A stretch of DNA of 64,000 nucleotides from contig NZ_JBGCCH010000043.1 of NCBI RefSeq assembly GCF_041261205.1, positions 1-64,000 on the forward strand. The letters run 5' to 3'. Origin of the DNA: Catenulispora sp. MAP5-51 (lineage in GTDB: Bacteria > Actinomycetota > Actinomycetes > Streptomycetales > Catenulisporaceae). Positions 8,294 through 16,569 of the stretch are shown piece after piece. The notes beneath the pieces were generated by a model. The model made no database searches, was not told the DNA's origin, and was given only the letters and a program-made list of their open reading frames with translations. Made by a program: the position numbers and the translations under genes. Numbering within the stretch: the stretch's first letter is position 1; every line of letters begins with the position of its first letter.

Positions 8294-8754
8294 CTTCTGT
8301 CTCGTCCGTTCGGGAGTCGCTGCAGGACTCGCACTGCTTCGGCCAGAGCCGCACGCTGGGCCGCGGCCCGGCGGTAGGCGGGGCCGGGCAGGCCGATGAG
8401 CATCGTGTGATGGTCGAGGAGGACCTCGGCGGCGAGCAGCGCCCGGTCGGCGTCGACCGTGGCTGAAGCATCGACCGTGGCTGAAGCGTCGACCGTGACC
8501 GACGCGTCGGCCGCGGCCGCGCGCACCAGATCGGCGACCTCGTCCAGGTACCGCGACCACGACCGTTGACTGCCGCGGACCAGGAGCTCGCCGATGCGGC
8601 GGCGCTCGCGTTCCAGCAGTCTCATCGGATCCATGGGTTCTTCATCGGGTCGCGAGCGCATCCGCAGCGCGGCGACCGCCTCCGGCAGTTCGCGCTCGGG
8701 CTCCGCGGTGAGGCCGAGCCAGACCGGTCGGCGACGTGGGAAACGTTCTGACAC
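8290..8754 (-). CDS. Hypothetical protein at the head of the NuoF/ferredoxin operon
   Basis: A 154-aa protein of unknown family, taken from a GTG at 8754 (VSERFPRRRPVW). The open frame continues to 8898, but an earlier start would place the operators at 8795-8867 inside the gene. It is charged and helix-rich, with no Cys cluster and no membrane segment. Residues ~88-102 are three rounds of an ASATVD-type repeat, matching a 15-18 bp DNA tandem repeat at ~8459-8505. It is the first gene of the minus-strand operon and is coupled to the NuoF-like gene by an ATGA overlap. It could be a small accessory or assembly protein; no function can be assigned from sequence. Confidence 0.6.
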   Translation of the reverse strand: MSERFPRRRPVWLGLTAEPERELPEAVAALRMRSRPDEEPMDPMRLLERERRRIGELLVRGSQRSWSRYLDEVADLVRAAAADASVTVDASATVDASATVDADRALLAAEVLLDHHTMLIGLPGPAYRRAAAQRAALAEAVRVLQRLPNGRDRR

Positions 8755-8794
8755 CCTCCACCTCCGGGGAGTGTTGCGGTGGCCGGGAGCGTAA

Positions 8795-8814
8795 CTGACT
8801 AATTGATTAGTCAG
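8795..8814. promoter_or_regulatory. TetR-type operator 1
   Basis: Perfect palindrome CTGACTAATTGATTAGTCAG with 9-bp arms and a 2-bp centre, in the divergent promoter between the Rieske oxygenase gene and the NuoF-like operon. Its first 16 bp match operator 2 under the consensus CTGACYAATYGRTYAG. A TetR gene lies two genes away (10174-10812). Confidence 0.75.
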
Positions 8815-8851
8815 CAACCCTTGACAGCAAGGAAACATGGGTGGAACCTGA

Positions 8852-8867
8852 CTGACCAATCGGTCAG
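8852..8867. promoter_or_regulatory. TetR-type operator 2
   Basis: CTGACCAATCGGTCAG, 6-bp perfect arms around AATC, 57 bp from operator 1 and 20 bp before the Rieske GTG. A TTGACA hexamer at 8821-8826 is a plausible -35 for the Rieske gene, which would put this site close to the transcription start. Confidence 0.75.
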
Positions 8868-8887
8868 CTACCCCTGAAGGAGGATCT

Positions 8888-10177
8888 GTGTCGATCACCG
8901 AACCCGGCGTGGCGACCGCCGCGCCCAGCGCGAGGCCGGCCGAACCGCCCCCGCCGCCGGCCCTGGCCGCGCGCTACTACACCGATCCGGCCTTGGCCGA
9001 GGCCGAGCAGAACGCGGTCTTCGCCAAGAGCTGGCAGCTGGTCTGCCACGAATCCGACCTGCCGAACCCCGGCTCCCGGCTGACGGCCTGGGCCGCCGGC
9101 CGCGAGGTGCTCGTGGTCCGCGACGGCGAGGGCGGCCTGGCCGCGTTCCTCAACGTCTGCCGGCACCGCGGGACCCGCCTGGTCGACGCCCCGGAGCCCG
9201 AGCCCAAGACCGCCGGGGCGATCCGCTGCCCCTATCACGGCTGGACCTACAAACTCGACGGCTCGCTGGTCGGGGCGCCGGAGGGCCGCCAGATCCCCTG
9301 CCTGGACAAGCCGAAGCTCGGGCTGTTCACCGTCGCCGTGGAGTCCTTTCTGGGCTTCGTGTTCGTCAACGTCGACGGCACGGCCGCGCCACTGGCCCAG
9401 ACCTGCGCGGGCCTGGCCGACCACGTGGGCCACTACGCCGGGGGCGAACTGGTGCCGGTGGGCAAGGACCGGATCCACGATCTGGCCGGGGCCGAGGTCC
9501 AGGGCGCCAACTGGAAGGTCGCCGTCGACAACTACCTGGAGGGCTACCACGTGCCGGTCGCCCACCCCGGGCTGATGCGGCTGCTGGACTACCAGAACTA
9601 CCGGGTCACCGAGGTGGCCGAGGACTACGTCCTGTTCCAGACGCCGCTGCGCGACAAGCCGTCGTCCAACTGGCGCGAACGCCTCTACCAGCGGCTGGCC
9701 TCGACGATGCCGGGTCTGCGGGAGGAAGACCACCGGATGTGGCGCTACGCCGTCATCTATCCGAACACGCTGCTCGACTTCTACCCCGACCACGTACTCG
9801 CCTGGACCGCCATCCCCGCGGGCCAGGACCGCGTCGCCGTCCCCGGCGGCTTCTACACCCGCCGGGGCTCCAGCCAGCGGACCCGCCTGGCGCGCCGGCT
9901 CAACATCGCCATCGGCTGGATCACCAGCGACGAGGACGCCGAACTGCTGCGCCGGGTCCAGGCCGGCATCCGCACGCCCGGCTTCGAACCGGGGCCGCTG
10001 TCGCGTCGCGAAGCCGGAGTCGGCTGGTTCGCCGATAGGATCCGAGCCGATCTGGGTTCGCAGGGTTCGCAGGGTTCGCAGGGTTCGCAGGGTTCGCAAG
10101 GTTCACAGGGTTCGCAAGGTTCACAGGGTTCGCGAGGATCACAGAGATCATCCGAAGGGAGCGACGGGCGGCGATGA
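8888..10177 (+). CDS. Rieske non-haem iron oxygenase, alpha subunit
   Basis: A 429-aa ring-hydroxylating-type oxygenase. The N-terminal Rieske domain has both [2Fe-2S] ligand pairs (CRH near residue 95 and CPYHGW near 118). The catalytic domain has DNYLEGYHVPVAHPG near residues 218-232 with the two His ligands, and a YPNTLLDFYPDH region that can supply the Asp ligand. It would insert oxygen into an organic substrate using electrons from a reductase/ferredoxin; no beta subunit or classical FNR reductase lies nearby. Related alpha-only enzymes also act on quaternary amines. The start is the GTG at 8888 after GAAGGAGG. The C-terminal ~33 residues are (Gly-Ser-Gln)n from a 9-bp DNA repeat. The stop overlaps the TetR start (ATGA). 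Confidence 0.9.
   Translation: MSITEPGVATAAPSARPAEPPPPPALAARYYTDPALAEAEQNAVFAKSWQLVCHESDLPNPGSRLTAWAAGREVLVVRDGEGGLAAFLNVCRHRGTRLVDAPEPEPKTAGAIRCPYHGWTYKLDGSLVGAPEGRQIPCLDKPKLGLFTVAVESFLGFVFVNVDGTAAPLAQTCAGLADHVGHYAGGELVPVGKDRIHDLAGAEVQGANWKVAVDNYLEGYHVPVAHPGLMRLLDYQNYRVTEVAEDYVLFQTPLRDKPSSNWRERLYQRLASTMPGLREEDHRMWRYAVIYPNTLLDFYPDHVLAWTAIPAGQDRVAVPGGFYTRRGSSQRTRLARRLNIAIGWITSDEDAELLRRVQAGIRTPGFEPGPLSRREAGVGWFADRIRADLGSQGSQGSQGSQGSQGSQGSQGSQGSRGSQRSSEGSDGRR
10055..10144 (+). repeat. 9-bp tandem repeat encoding a Gly-Ser-Gln tail
   Basis: About ten copies of GGTTCGCAG, the later ones drifting to GGTTCACAG and GGATCACAG, at the 3' end of the Rieske gene. The unit is in frame and encodes repeated GSQ. 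Confidence 0.9.
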
Positions 10178-10812
10178 GCGCTGAGACCAGGACCGAGCAG
10201 ACGCGCGCGGTGATCCTGCGGGCGGCGTGCGAGGTGATCGCCGAGTCCGGGTTCGAGAAGGTCAGGATGCGGATGGTGGCCGAGCGGGCCGGCGTGTCCA
10301 CGGCCGCGCTGCACTATCACTTCGACACCCGCGAGAAGCTCTTCCTGGAAGCGCTGCGCTACTCCTACGACACCACGGGCTCTGAGAACACCGCGAGCGC
10401 GCCGCCGTCGGAGACCCCGCACTCCTGGCTCCTGGCCCGGGCCATCGACGACTGCCTGCCCGGCGACACCGAACTGCGGCGCGACTTCCTGCTGTGGCAG
10501 GAACTGCATCTGCGCGCCGTCCGGGATCCCGACTCGCGGTCCGTCGCCCGCGACCTGTACGCGAACCTGCGGGACTGGATCGCCGGCATCGTCCGCGACG
10601 GCCAGGGCGCCGGCGAGTTCGGGGCCTGCGACGTCGGGCGGCTGGCCGACCTGATCATCGCCCTCACCGACGGCTACGGCGCGCGGATCCTGCTCGGCGC
10701 CTCGGCGATGACGCTGGACGACGCGCGCGACCAGATCTGGGCCGTCGTCGCCCCGCAGCTCGGGGTGCACACGCCGATTCCGGCCACCGGTCCGCGGATC
10801 GCCGCCGGGTAG
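10174..10812 (+). CDS. TetR family transcriptional regulator
   Basis: A 212-aa TetR-type repressor. The N-terminal helix-turn-helix spans residues ~10-56, with AACEVIAESGFEKVRM, the recognition helix region GVSTAALHYHF and the following DTREKLF helix. The C-terminal ligand domain is helical and ends in a TLDDARDQIWAVVAPQL helix. It is coupled to the Rieske gene by a 4-bp overlap. The two matching palindromes at 8795 and 8852 sit in the promoter that divides the Rieske/tetR unit from the NuoF-like operon, so it probably controls both, including itself. The polyamine genes start 247 bp downstream. The inducer is unknown. Confidence 0.85.
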   Translation: MSAETRTEQTRAVILRAACEVIAESGFEKVRMRMVAERAGVSTAALHYHFDTREKLFLEALRYSYDTTGSENTASAPPSETPHSWLLARAIDDCLPGDTELRRDFLLWQELHLRAVRDPDSRSVARDLYANLRDWIAGIVRDGQGAGEFGACDVGRLADLIIALTDGYGARILLGASAMTLDDARDQIWAVVAPQLGVHTPIPATGPRIAAG

Positions 10813-11059
10813 GACCCGGCGAAGCCGGAGCCGACGACCCACATCTCCATAACCGTGCCGCGCCACCGCGGCAGTGCAGTGTGCAGAGCCCGCGTCGCAG
10901 CCACCGGCGCGCGGTGAAAAACAGGTCCCGCGTACCGCTTCGGGCCGGTGACTCCCCCTCATAGCGCTCGACCCCGCCACCGGCGGTCCTGGGTACCGCC
11001 TTGCCGCGAACCGGACGCCCGGTGCCGGGCCCCTCCCACCCACGACGAAAGGACAAGCC
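10813..11059. other. Intergenic region before potD
   Basis: A 247-bp gap. The only structure I see is a short inverted repeat at 10856-10873 (7-bp arms TGCCGCG/CGCGGCA, 4-nt loop), a possible weak terminator or operator. AAAGGA lies just before the potD GTG. No further operator of the CTGACYAATYGRTYAG type is visible. Confidence 0.4.
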
Positions 11060-12241
11060 GTGTCCCGCCAGTCTTCCGAGGAGTCCTTCGAGCCATCCCG
11101 CGAGCCATCCCGCCGATCGCTGCTGCGCGCCGGGGCGGCCGGGGCTGTGGCCCTGACCGCGGCCGGGTGCGGCTTCACCGGGTCGAACTCGGCCGCCGGA
11201 GCCGCAGGGTCCCCGGGCTCGGCGGCCGCTGCGTCGACCGAGCCGCCCATCGACGTCAAGGTGGACGGCGACCTGGTGTACTTCAACTGGGCCGACTACG
11301 TCGACCCGTCGGTCTTCGACGGGTTCCAGAAGGAGTACGGCGTCAAGGTCGTCCAGTCCAACTTCGACTCGATGGAGTCGATGGGCGCCAAGCTGGCCGC
11401 CGGGAACAAGTACGACATCGTCTTCCCCTCGGCCAAGTGGACCCAGCGCCTGGCCGCCGGCGGGAAGCTGCACCGCATCGACCACACGGCGCTGAAGAAC
11501 GCCCCGGCGATCTTCGACCACTACGACTACTTCCAGGACCCCTGGTACGACGACGCCTCCTCGCACAGTGTCCCGTTCACCATGTACAAGACCGGGATCG
11601 GCTGGCGCAAGGACAAGCTCGGGGACCTGACCGGCTCCTGGCAGGACCTGTGGTCCCCGGCCGCCGACGGCGACGTCTTCCTGCTGGACGACGAGGACGA
11701 GGTGCTGGGCATGGCCGCGCTGAAGCTCGGCCTGGCGATCAACACCGCCGACGCCGGCGACCTGGCGAAGATCGACGCGGAGCTGAAGAATCTGCGCCCG
11801 CGGCTGCGCGGCTTCTCCAGCGACGACTACAACAACCTGCTCAACGGCAACGCCCTGATGACCCAGGCCTGGAGCGGCGACATGGTCTCCGTGCTCAACC
11901 AGGCCAAGGACGCCTCGGTCTACGGGTTCCAGACGGCCAGGGAGGGCTCGCCGGTCAACACCGACTGCTACGTGATCCCGGCCAACGCCGAACACCCCGG
12001 CACGGCGATGCTCTTCATCGACTACATGCTGCGGCCGGAGAACGTCACCAAGAACATCGAATACATCGGCTACCCGATGCCCGTGAACGGCACCGAGGAC
12101 GCCTACGCGAAGCTCGTCGCGCAGTTCCCCCAATGCGTCATCAAGCCCGAGGACCTGGTGACGAACCGCATGTTCCAGAACGGCACGGCTGCCCAGGGGC
12201 ACGCCCGCGACGCCGTGTGGACCGACGTGAAAGCCGGCTGA
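11060..12241 (+). CDS. potD: Polyamine ABC transporter, substrate-binding lipoprotein (PotD-like)
   Basis: A 393-aa extracytoplasmic binding protein of the spermidine/putrescine type. The N-terminus combines an arginine pair (PSRRSLLRAG) with a hydrophobic stretch and the lipobox LTAAGC, so it is probably an exported lipoprotein, possibly through the Tat pathway. The mature part has the family fold: VYFNWADYVDPSVFDGFQK near its start, then KYDIVFPSAKW, a GIGWRKDKL stretch, and a PANAEHPGTAMLFIDYML region. GTG at 11060 follows AAAGGA. It heads the run potD-potB-potC-potA followed by amine oxidase and aldehyde dehydrogenase, which supports a polyamine or amine substrate; the exact ligand is not readable. 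Confidence 0.85.
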   Translation: MSRQSSEESFEPSREPSRRSLLRAGAAGAVALTAAGCGFTGSNSAAGAAGSPGSAAAASTEPPIDVKVDGDLVYFNWADYVDPSVFDGFQKEYGVKVVQSNFDSMESMGAKLAAGNKYDIVFPSAKWTQRLAAGGKLHRIDHTALKNAPAIFDHYDYFQDPWYDDASSHSVPFTMYKTGIGWRKDKLGDLTGSWQDLWSPAADGDVFLLDDEDEVLGMAALKLGLAINTADAGDLAKIDAELKNLRPRLRGFSSDDYNNLLNGNALMTQAWSGDMVSVLNQAKDASVYGFQTAREGSPVNTDCYVIPANAEHPGTAMLFIDYMLRPENVTKNIEYIGYPMPVNGTEDAYAKLVAQFPQCVIKPEDLVTNRMFQNGTAAQGHARDAVWTDVKAG

Positions 12242-12244
12242 GGC

Positions 12245-13204
12245 GTGCTCGACATCGTCCCCGAACCCACGACCGGCCCGAGCGGCCGGACCGATCCCGG
12301 CGGCCGGACCCGCCCGCGGCGCCCGCGCCGGACCCCGCGAAAGCGGCCGGCCGCGGCCGACACCCGGGTCTGGAACCGCCTGGCGCTGCCCGGCACGCTG
12401 TGGATGTCAGTGTTCTTCATCTCCTCGCTGCTGCTCGTCGCGGCGCTGTCCTTCGGGACCACCGACGATCTGGGCAACCCGCGCTTCGGCACCACGCTGG
12501 ACAACATCCGGCGGCTCGGGGCTCCGGCCTACCGGACCGTGATGTTCCGCTCGCTGGAGTACGCGGCCCTGACGTCCCTGCTGTGCCTGCTGATCGCCTA
12601 TCCGGTCGCCTACGCGATCGCGCTGCACGCCGGCAGGTTCAAGAACGCGCTGATCGCCGCGATCGTCGTGCCGTTCTTCGCCAACTACCTGGTCCGGATG
12701 TACGGCTGGTCGGTGGTGCTGTCCGACGACGGCCCCGTCCTGCGCTTCCTGCGCGCGATCGGCCTCGCCGACTCGCACACGAAGATCCTCAACACCGGGC
12801 CCGGCGTCATCGCCGGCCTGGTCTACGGATTCGTGGTGTTCATGATCATCCCGTTGTACGCGGCGCTGGAGCGCCTGGACACGTCGCTGATCGAGGCCGG
12901 GCGCGACCTGTACGGCGGCCCGCTGCGCACGTTCCTGTTCGTCACGGTCCCCGCGACCCGCCAGGGCGCGGCGGCCGGGATGGTGCTGGTGTTCCTGCCG
13001 GCCATGGGCGACTTCGTGTCCGCGCAGTTCCTGGGCGGCCCGAACCAGATCATGATCGGCAACCTGATCCAGGACAAGTTCTTCGAGGGCCAGGACTGGC
13101 CGCTGGGCTCGGCGCTGACGATGCTGCTGATGGCCGTGCTCCTGGTCGGCATGTTCGGCTACCTGCGGCGGGCCCGCAAGGACGAGGCGGAGGCGACCCG
13201 ATGA
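12245..13204 (+). CDS. potB: Polyamine ABC transporter permease (PotB-like)
   Basis: A 319-aa inner-membrane permease of the binding-protein-dependent type. The first ~45 residues are a proline/arginine-rich cytoplasmic tail. About six membrane helices follow, starting near LWMSVFFISSLLLVAAL. The cytoplasmic EAA loop, which contacts the ATPase, is at ~LIEAGRDLYGGPLRTFLFVTVP. It starts at a GTG 3 bp after potD and its stop overlaps the potC ATG by 4 bp. An ATG start near residue 56 would remove the first helix, so the GTG is preferred. It forms a heterodimer channel with PotC. Confidence 0.85.
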   Translation: MLDIVPEPTTGPSGRTDPGGRTRPRRPRRTPRKRPAAADTRVWNRLALPGTLWMSVFFISSLLLVAALSFGTTDDLGNPRFGTTLDNIRRLGAPAYRTVMFRSLEYAALTSLLCLLIAYPVAYAIALHAGRFKNALIAAIVVPFFANYLVRMYGWSVVLSDDGPVLRFLRAIGLADSHTKILNTGPGVIAGLVYGFVVFMIIPLYAALERLDTSLIEAGRDLYGGPLRTFLFVTVPATRQGAAAGMVLVFLPAMGDFVSAQFLGGPNQIMIGNLIQDKFFEGQDWPLGSALTMLLMAVLLVGMFGYLRRARKDEAEATR

Positions 13205-14040
13205 GCGCTGCGATCTTCCGGAACCGGCGCCGCGTGGAGGCCAAGCCCCGCTTCGCCTTCGTGGTCACCGTGCTCTTCTTCATCCTGCTCTACCTGCCGA
13301 TCGGCATGGTGGTGCTGTTCTCCTTCAACTCCCAGAAGTCGCTGACCGTCTTCAAGCACTTCAGCACCCGGTGGTACTCGGCCTTCTTCCACGACCACGT
13401 CCTGCTGTCCTCGCTCGGCATGAGCCTGAAGATCTCGCTGGTGGCGATGATCGGCTCGGTGGCCCTGGGCGTGGCGCTGGCCCTGGGCCTGGTGCGGGCA
13501 CGCGGCCGGCTGGGCTCCTACTCCGCCCTGATCATGCTGGTCCCGCTCATCACCCCGGAGATCGTCACCGGCGTGGCGTCGCTGATGCTCTACAAGGGTC
13601 TGAACATCACGCTGTCCACCGGCACGGTGATGATCTCCGAGATCACCTTCTCCATCTCCTACGTCACGGTGATCCTGCGCTCGCGGGTCGCCGCGCTCAA
13701 CCCGGAGGTCGAGGAGGCCGCCATGGACCTGGGCGCGACGCGGTGGCAGGCGCTGCGCCTGGTGACGCTGCCCGCGCTGCTGCCGGCCATCCTGGCCAGC
13801 GCGGTCCTGATCTTCGCCCTGGTCTTCGACGACTTCGTCCTGGCCTACTTCACCACCGGGGTGGACCCGCAGCCGCTGGCCGTCCGCATCTACTCCGCCA
13901 TCCGCTTCGGCGTCGAGCCGACCATCAACGCCGTCGGCACGCTGATGCTGGCCGGCTCCATCACCCTCATCGCCGCCGCTCTGTCCATCCCGCGCCTGTT
14001 CGGCCGCTCCGGCGGCCTCGACCTCCTGTCCGGGGACTGA
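13201..14040 (+). CDS. potC: Polyamine ABC transporter permease (PotC-like)
   Basis: A 279-aa membrane permease, partner of the upstream gene. The first helix is FVVTVLFFILLYLPIGMVVLF, and six transmembrane segments can be followed. The EAA loop reads EEAAMDLGATRWQALRLVTLP (residues ~178-198), with the conserved Gly. The ATG at 13201 overlaps the potB stop (ATGA), so the two are translationally coupled. It ends 5 bp before the ATPase gene. It is a typical partner of PotB in importing putrescine/spermidine-type cations; the substrate class is inferred from neighbours. Confidence 0.85.
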   Translation: MSAAIFRNRRRVEAKPRFAFVVTVLFFILLYLPIGMVVLFSFNSQKSLTVFKHFSTRWYSAFFHDHVLLSSLGMSLKISLVAMIGSVALGVALALGLVRARGRLGSYSALIMLVPLITPEIVTGVASLMLYKGLNITLSTGTVMISEITFSISYVTVILRSRVAALNPEVEEAAMDLGATRWQALRLVTLPALLPAILASAVLIFALVFDDFVLAYFTTGVDPQPLAVRIYSAIRFGVEPTINAVGTLMLAGSITLIAAALSIPRLFGRSGGLDLLSGD

Positions 14041-14045
14041 TACCC

Positions 14046-15182
14046 ATGAGCACCACCACTTCGGCCGCCTCTCCCGCCTCTCCCGCGGATCCCGCGGCGC
14101 CCGCCACCCCCGCCGTCCGGCTGGACCGGATCACCAAGAAGTTCGGCGGCGACGCCCTGGCCGCCGCCGTCGACGACCTGAGCCTGGACATCGCGCCCGG
14201 CGAGTTCTTCTCCCTGCTCGGGCCCTCCGGCTGCGGCAAGACCACGACCCTGCGGATGATCGGCGGCTTCGCCGATCCGACGGACGGGACGATCCTGCTC
14301 GCCGGGCAGGACGTGACCCGCCTGCCGCCGAACAAGCGCAACGTGAACACGGTGTTCCAGAGCTACGCGCTGTTCGACCACCTGTCGGTGGCCGACAACG
14401 TCGCCTTCGGCCTCAAGCGGGCCGGCGTCGCCCGGCCGGAGATCCGCCGCCGGGTCGGGGAGATGCTGGAGTTGGTACAGCTCGGCACGTTCGCCGACCG
14501 CAAGCCCCGCACCCTGTCCGGCGGCCAGCGCCAGCGCGTCGCGCTGGCCCGCGCCCTGGTCAACCAGCCGGCCGTGCTGCTGCTGGACGAGCCGCTGGCC
14601 GCCCTGGACCTGAAGCTGCGGCGGCAGATGCAGATCGAGCTCAAGCAGATCCAGCGCGAGGTCGGCATCACCTTCGTGTTCGTCACCCACGACCAGGACG
14701 AGGCGCTGACCATGTCCGACCGGGTGGCCGTGATGAACGCCGGGCACGTGGAGCACTGCGGCACGCCCGAGGACGTCTACGAGCGCCCCGAGACGAAGTT
14801 CGTCGCGTCCTTCATGGGGACCTCGAACCTCATGACCGGCGTCTACCGGTCCGGTGCCGGTGAGGTCCAGATCAGCGGCGGCCCGGCGATCGCCGTGGGG
14901 GCCTGCCCGGAGATCGCCGACGGCACGGAGGTCAGCGTCTCGATCCGGCCGGAGAAGATCTGGCTGTCAGACTTCGAGGCGGACATGCCGCGAGCCCGCG
15001 GCGTCATCAAGGACACCGTGTACTCGGGCCCGACCACGACCTACCTGATCGAGCTGGCACCCGGCGTGACCGTCGCGGCGCTGGAACAGAACACCGCGCG
15101 GTCCCGGAACGAGGACCGCTGGGAAGGCGGCGAATCGGTCGAGATCGCGTGGAAGACAGAACACTGTCTGGTCCTGGCCTGA
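14046..15182 (+). CDS. potA: Polyamine ABC transporter ATP-binding protein (PotA-like)
   Basis: A 378-aa ATPase subunit. Walker A is GPSGCGKTT near residue 60, the Q-loop lies in FQSYALF, the ABC signature is LSGGQRQR, Walker B is VLLLDEPLAALD, and the switch His is in FVTHDQDEA. The C-terminal ~130 residues form the TOBE domain of the PotA/MalK type, with VSVSIRPEKI. The N-terminal 25 residues are a low-complexity Ala/Ser/Pro stretch (SPASPADPAAPATP) from a short DNA repeat. The ATG at 14046 lies 5 bp after potC. It powers the PotBC channel. Confidence 0.88.
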   Translation: MSTTTSAASPASPADPAAPATPAVRLDRITKKFGGDALAAAVDDLSLDIAPGEFFSLLGPSGCGKTTTLRMIGGFADPTDGTILLAGQDVTRLPPNKRNVNTVFQSYALFDHLSVADNVAFGLKRAGVARPEIRRRVGEMLELVQLGTFADRKPRTLSGGQRQRVALARALVNQPAVLLLDEPLAALDLKLRRQMQIELKQIQREVGITFVFVTHDQDEALTMSDRVAVMNAGHVEHCGTPEDVYERPETKFVASFMGTSNLMTGVYRSGAGEVQISGGPAIAVGACPEIADGTEVSVSIRPEKIWLSDFEADMPRARGVIKDTVYSGPTTTYLIELAPGVTVAALEQNTARSRNEDRWEGGESVEIAWKTEHCLVLA

Positions 15183-15204
15183 CCCCGTCTTGGAAGGAGC
15201 GTTC

Positions 15205-16569
15205 ATGCACAACTACGACGTGATCGTCCTCGGCGCGGGCCTGGCCGGACTGTCCGCCGCGCGGGATCTGGCCGCCGGCGGCGCGGACGTCCTGGTCCTG
15301 GAAGCCCGGGACCGGGTCGGCGGCCGGGTCGAGCAGGCGGTGCTCGACGACGGCCGGATCGTGCAGCTCGGCGGCGAGGTGGTCGGACGCGCGCACACCG
15401 CGTATCTGGGCCTGGTCGCCGAACTCGGCCTGACGCTGGTCCCGAGCTACGTCGCCGAGCCCGGCATCATCGCGCGCTCCACGCCGGAGGGCATCTCGGC
15501 CGGGGATCCGCCGCACTGGTTCGGTCCGCACGACGAGGTCTGTCAGCGGCGGGTGACGCAGGAGTTCGTGGACCTCGCCCGAACCGTCGACCCGGACGAC
15601 CCGTGGTCGCACCCCGAGGCCGCGGCGCTCGACGCGCTGTCGGTGGGACAGTGGCTGCGGTCCGTCGGCGCGACTCCCGAGGTCGTGCGGCTGTGGGAGA
15701 TCGGGCAGCTGAGCCTGGCCAGCGGCTCGGTCGAGCGGACGTCGCTGCTCGGCGCGCTGCGCAAGAACGCGGCGGTGCCGAGCGCGGGGCACTACGACTA
15801 CGAGGACTGGGAAGGGCTGCGCGTCGCCGAGGGTTCGGCGACGGTGGCCCTGGCCATGACCGTCGAGCTGGGGCACCGGGTGCGGACCGGTGCCGCGGTG
15901 GCGGCTGTGGATGTGCGGGCTGGGTCGTCTGGGTCGTCTGGGTCCGCCGGGTCCGCCGCGTCCGGGCCGGGGCGCTGCACGGTCCGCCTTGTCGGCGGCG
16001 AGACGCTGACCGCCGACGCGGTGGTCAGCGCGCTGCCGGTGGGGCCGCTGCGGTCGGTCGCCGTGACCGGGGTGTCGGAGGCGCGGCTCGCCTCGCTGCA
16101 CGCGCAGCGCCAGGCGTGCGCGGCGAAGTTGGCGGTGGCGTACGAGCGGCCGTTCTGGCGCGAGCAGGGGATGAACGGTCTGTCCGAGTGCGAGGACGTG
16201 CTCGGCAGCACCTGGCCGCAGGGGGTCGGGCTGCTCTCGGCGCTGATCCCGCCCGAGCGGTACGGCGTGATGCTGGGGATGCCTCCGCAGGCACGTATGC
16301 GGGAGCTGATATCGGACATCGCGCGGCTCTACGGTCCCGAGGCCGAGCAGCCCACCGCCGCCTACTTGCGGATGTGGGGAACCGATCCGTGGACGCAGGG
16401 ATACGTGACGCAATGGGCTCCCGGAGACGTGATGCGGGTTGGACCGCTGCACGGCACGCATGAGCCGCCGTTCTACGTGTGCGGCTCGGATCAGTGGGTC
16501 GCCGGATACATGGAGGGCGCGGTCCGGACCGGCCGCGCGACGGCCACGGAGGTGCTGCGGCATGGCTGA
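15205..16569 (+). CDS. Flavin-containing amine oxidase (putrescine oxidase-like)
   Basis: A 454-aa FAD-dependent amine oxidase. The FAD fold opens with YDVIVLGAGLAGLSAARDL at residue ~4, followed by the VLEARDRVGGR motif of monoamine and polyamine oxidases. A C-terminal VAGYMEGAVRTGRATA region closes the FAD site. The reaction oxidises an amine to an aldehyde with release of H2O2 and ammonia. It follows potA by 22 bp with a GGAAGGAG ribosome site, and it overlaps the aldehyde dehydrogenase start by 8 bp. Import, oxidase and dehydrogenase together fit putrescine to 4-aminobutyraldehyde to GABA. A GSSGSSGSAGSAASG insertion near residue 240 comes from a short DNA repeat and is probably a surface loop. 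Confidence 0.85.
   Translation: MHNYDVIVLGAGLAGLSAARDLAAGGADVLVLEARDRVGGRVEQAVLDDGRIVQLGGEVVGRAHTAYLGLVAELGLTLVPSYVAEPGIIARSTPEGISAGDPPHWFGPHDEVCQRRVTQEFVDLARTVDPDDPWSHPEAAALDALSVGQWLRSVGATPEVVRLWEIGQLSLASGSVERTSLLGALRKNAAVPSAGHYDYEDWEGLRVAEGSATVALAMTVELGHRVRTGAAVAAVDVRAGSSGSSGSAGSAASGPGRCTVRLVGGETLTADAVVSALPVGPLRSVAVTGVSEARLASLHAQRQACAAKLAVAYERPFWREQGMNGLSECEDVLGSTWPQGVGLLSALIPPERYGVMLGMPPQARMRELISDIARLYGPEAEQPTAAYLRMWGTDPWTQGYVTQWAPGDVMRVGPLHGTHEPPFYVCGSDQWVAGYMEGAVRTGRATATEVLRHG

Noticed and set aside
10948-14040. Very long plus-strand frame (1030 codons) over the pot genes
   Set aside because: It is an out-of-frame shadow of potD and potB; only its last 280 codons, from the ATG at 13201, are a real gene (potC).
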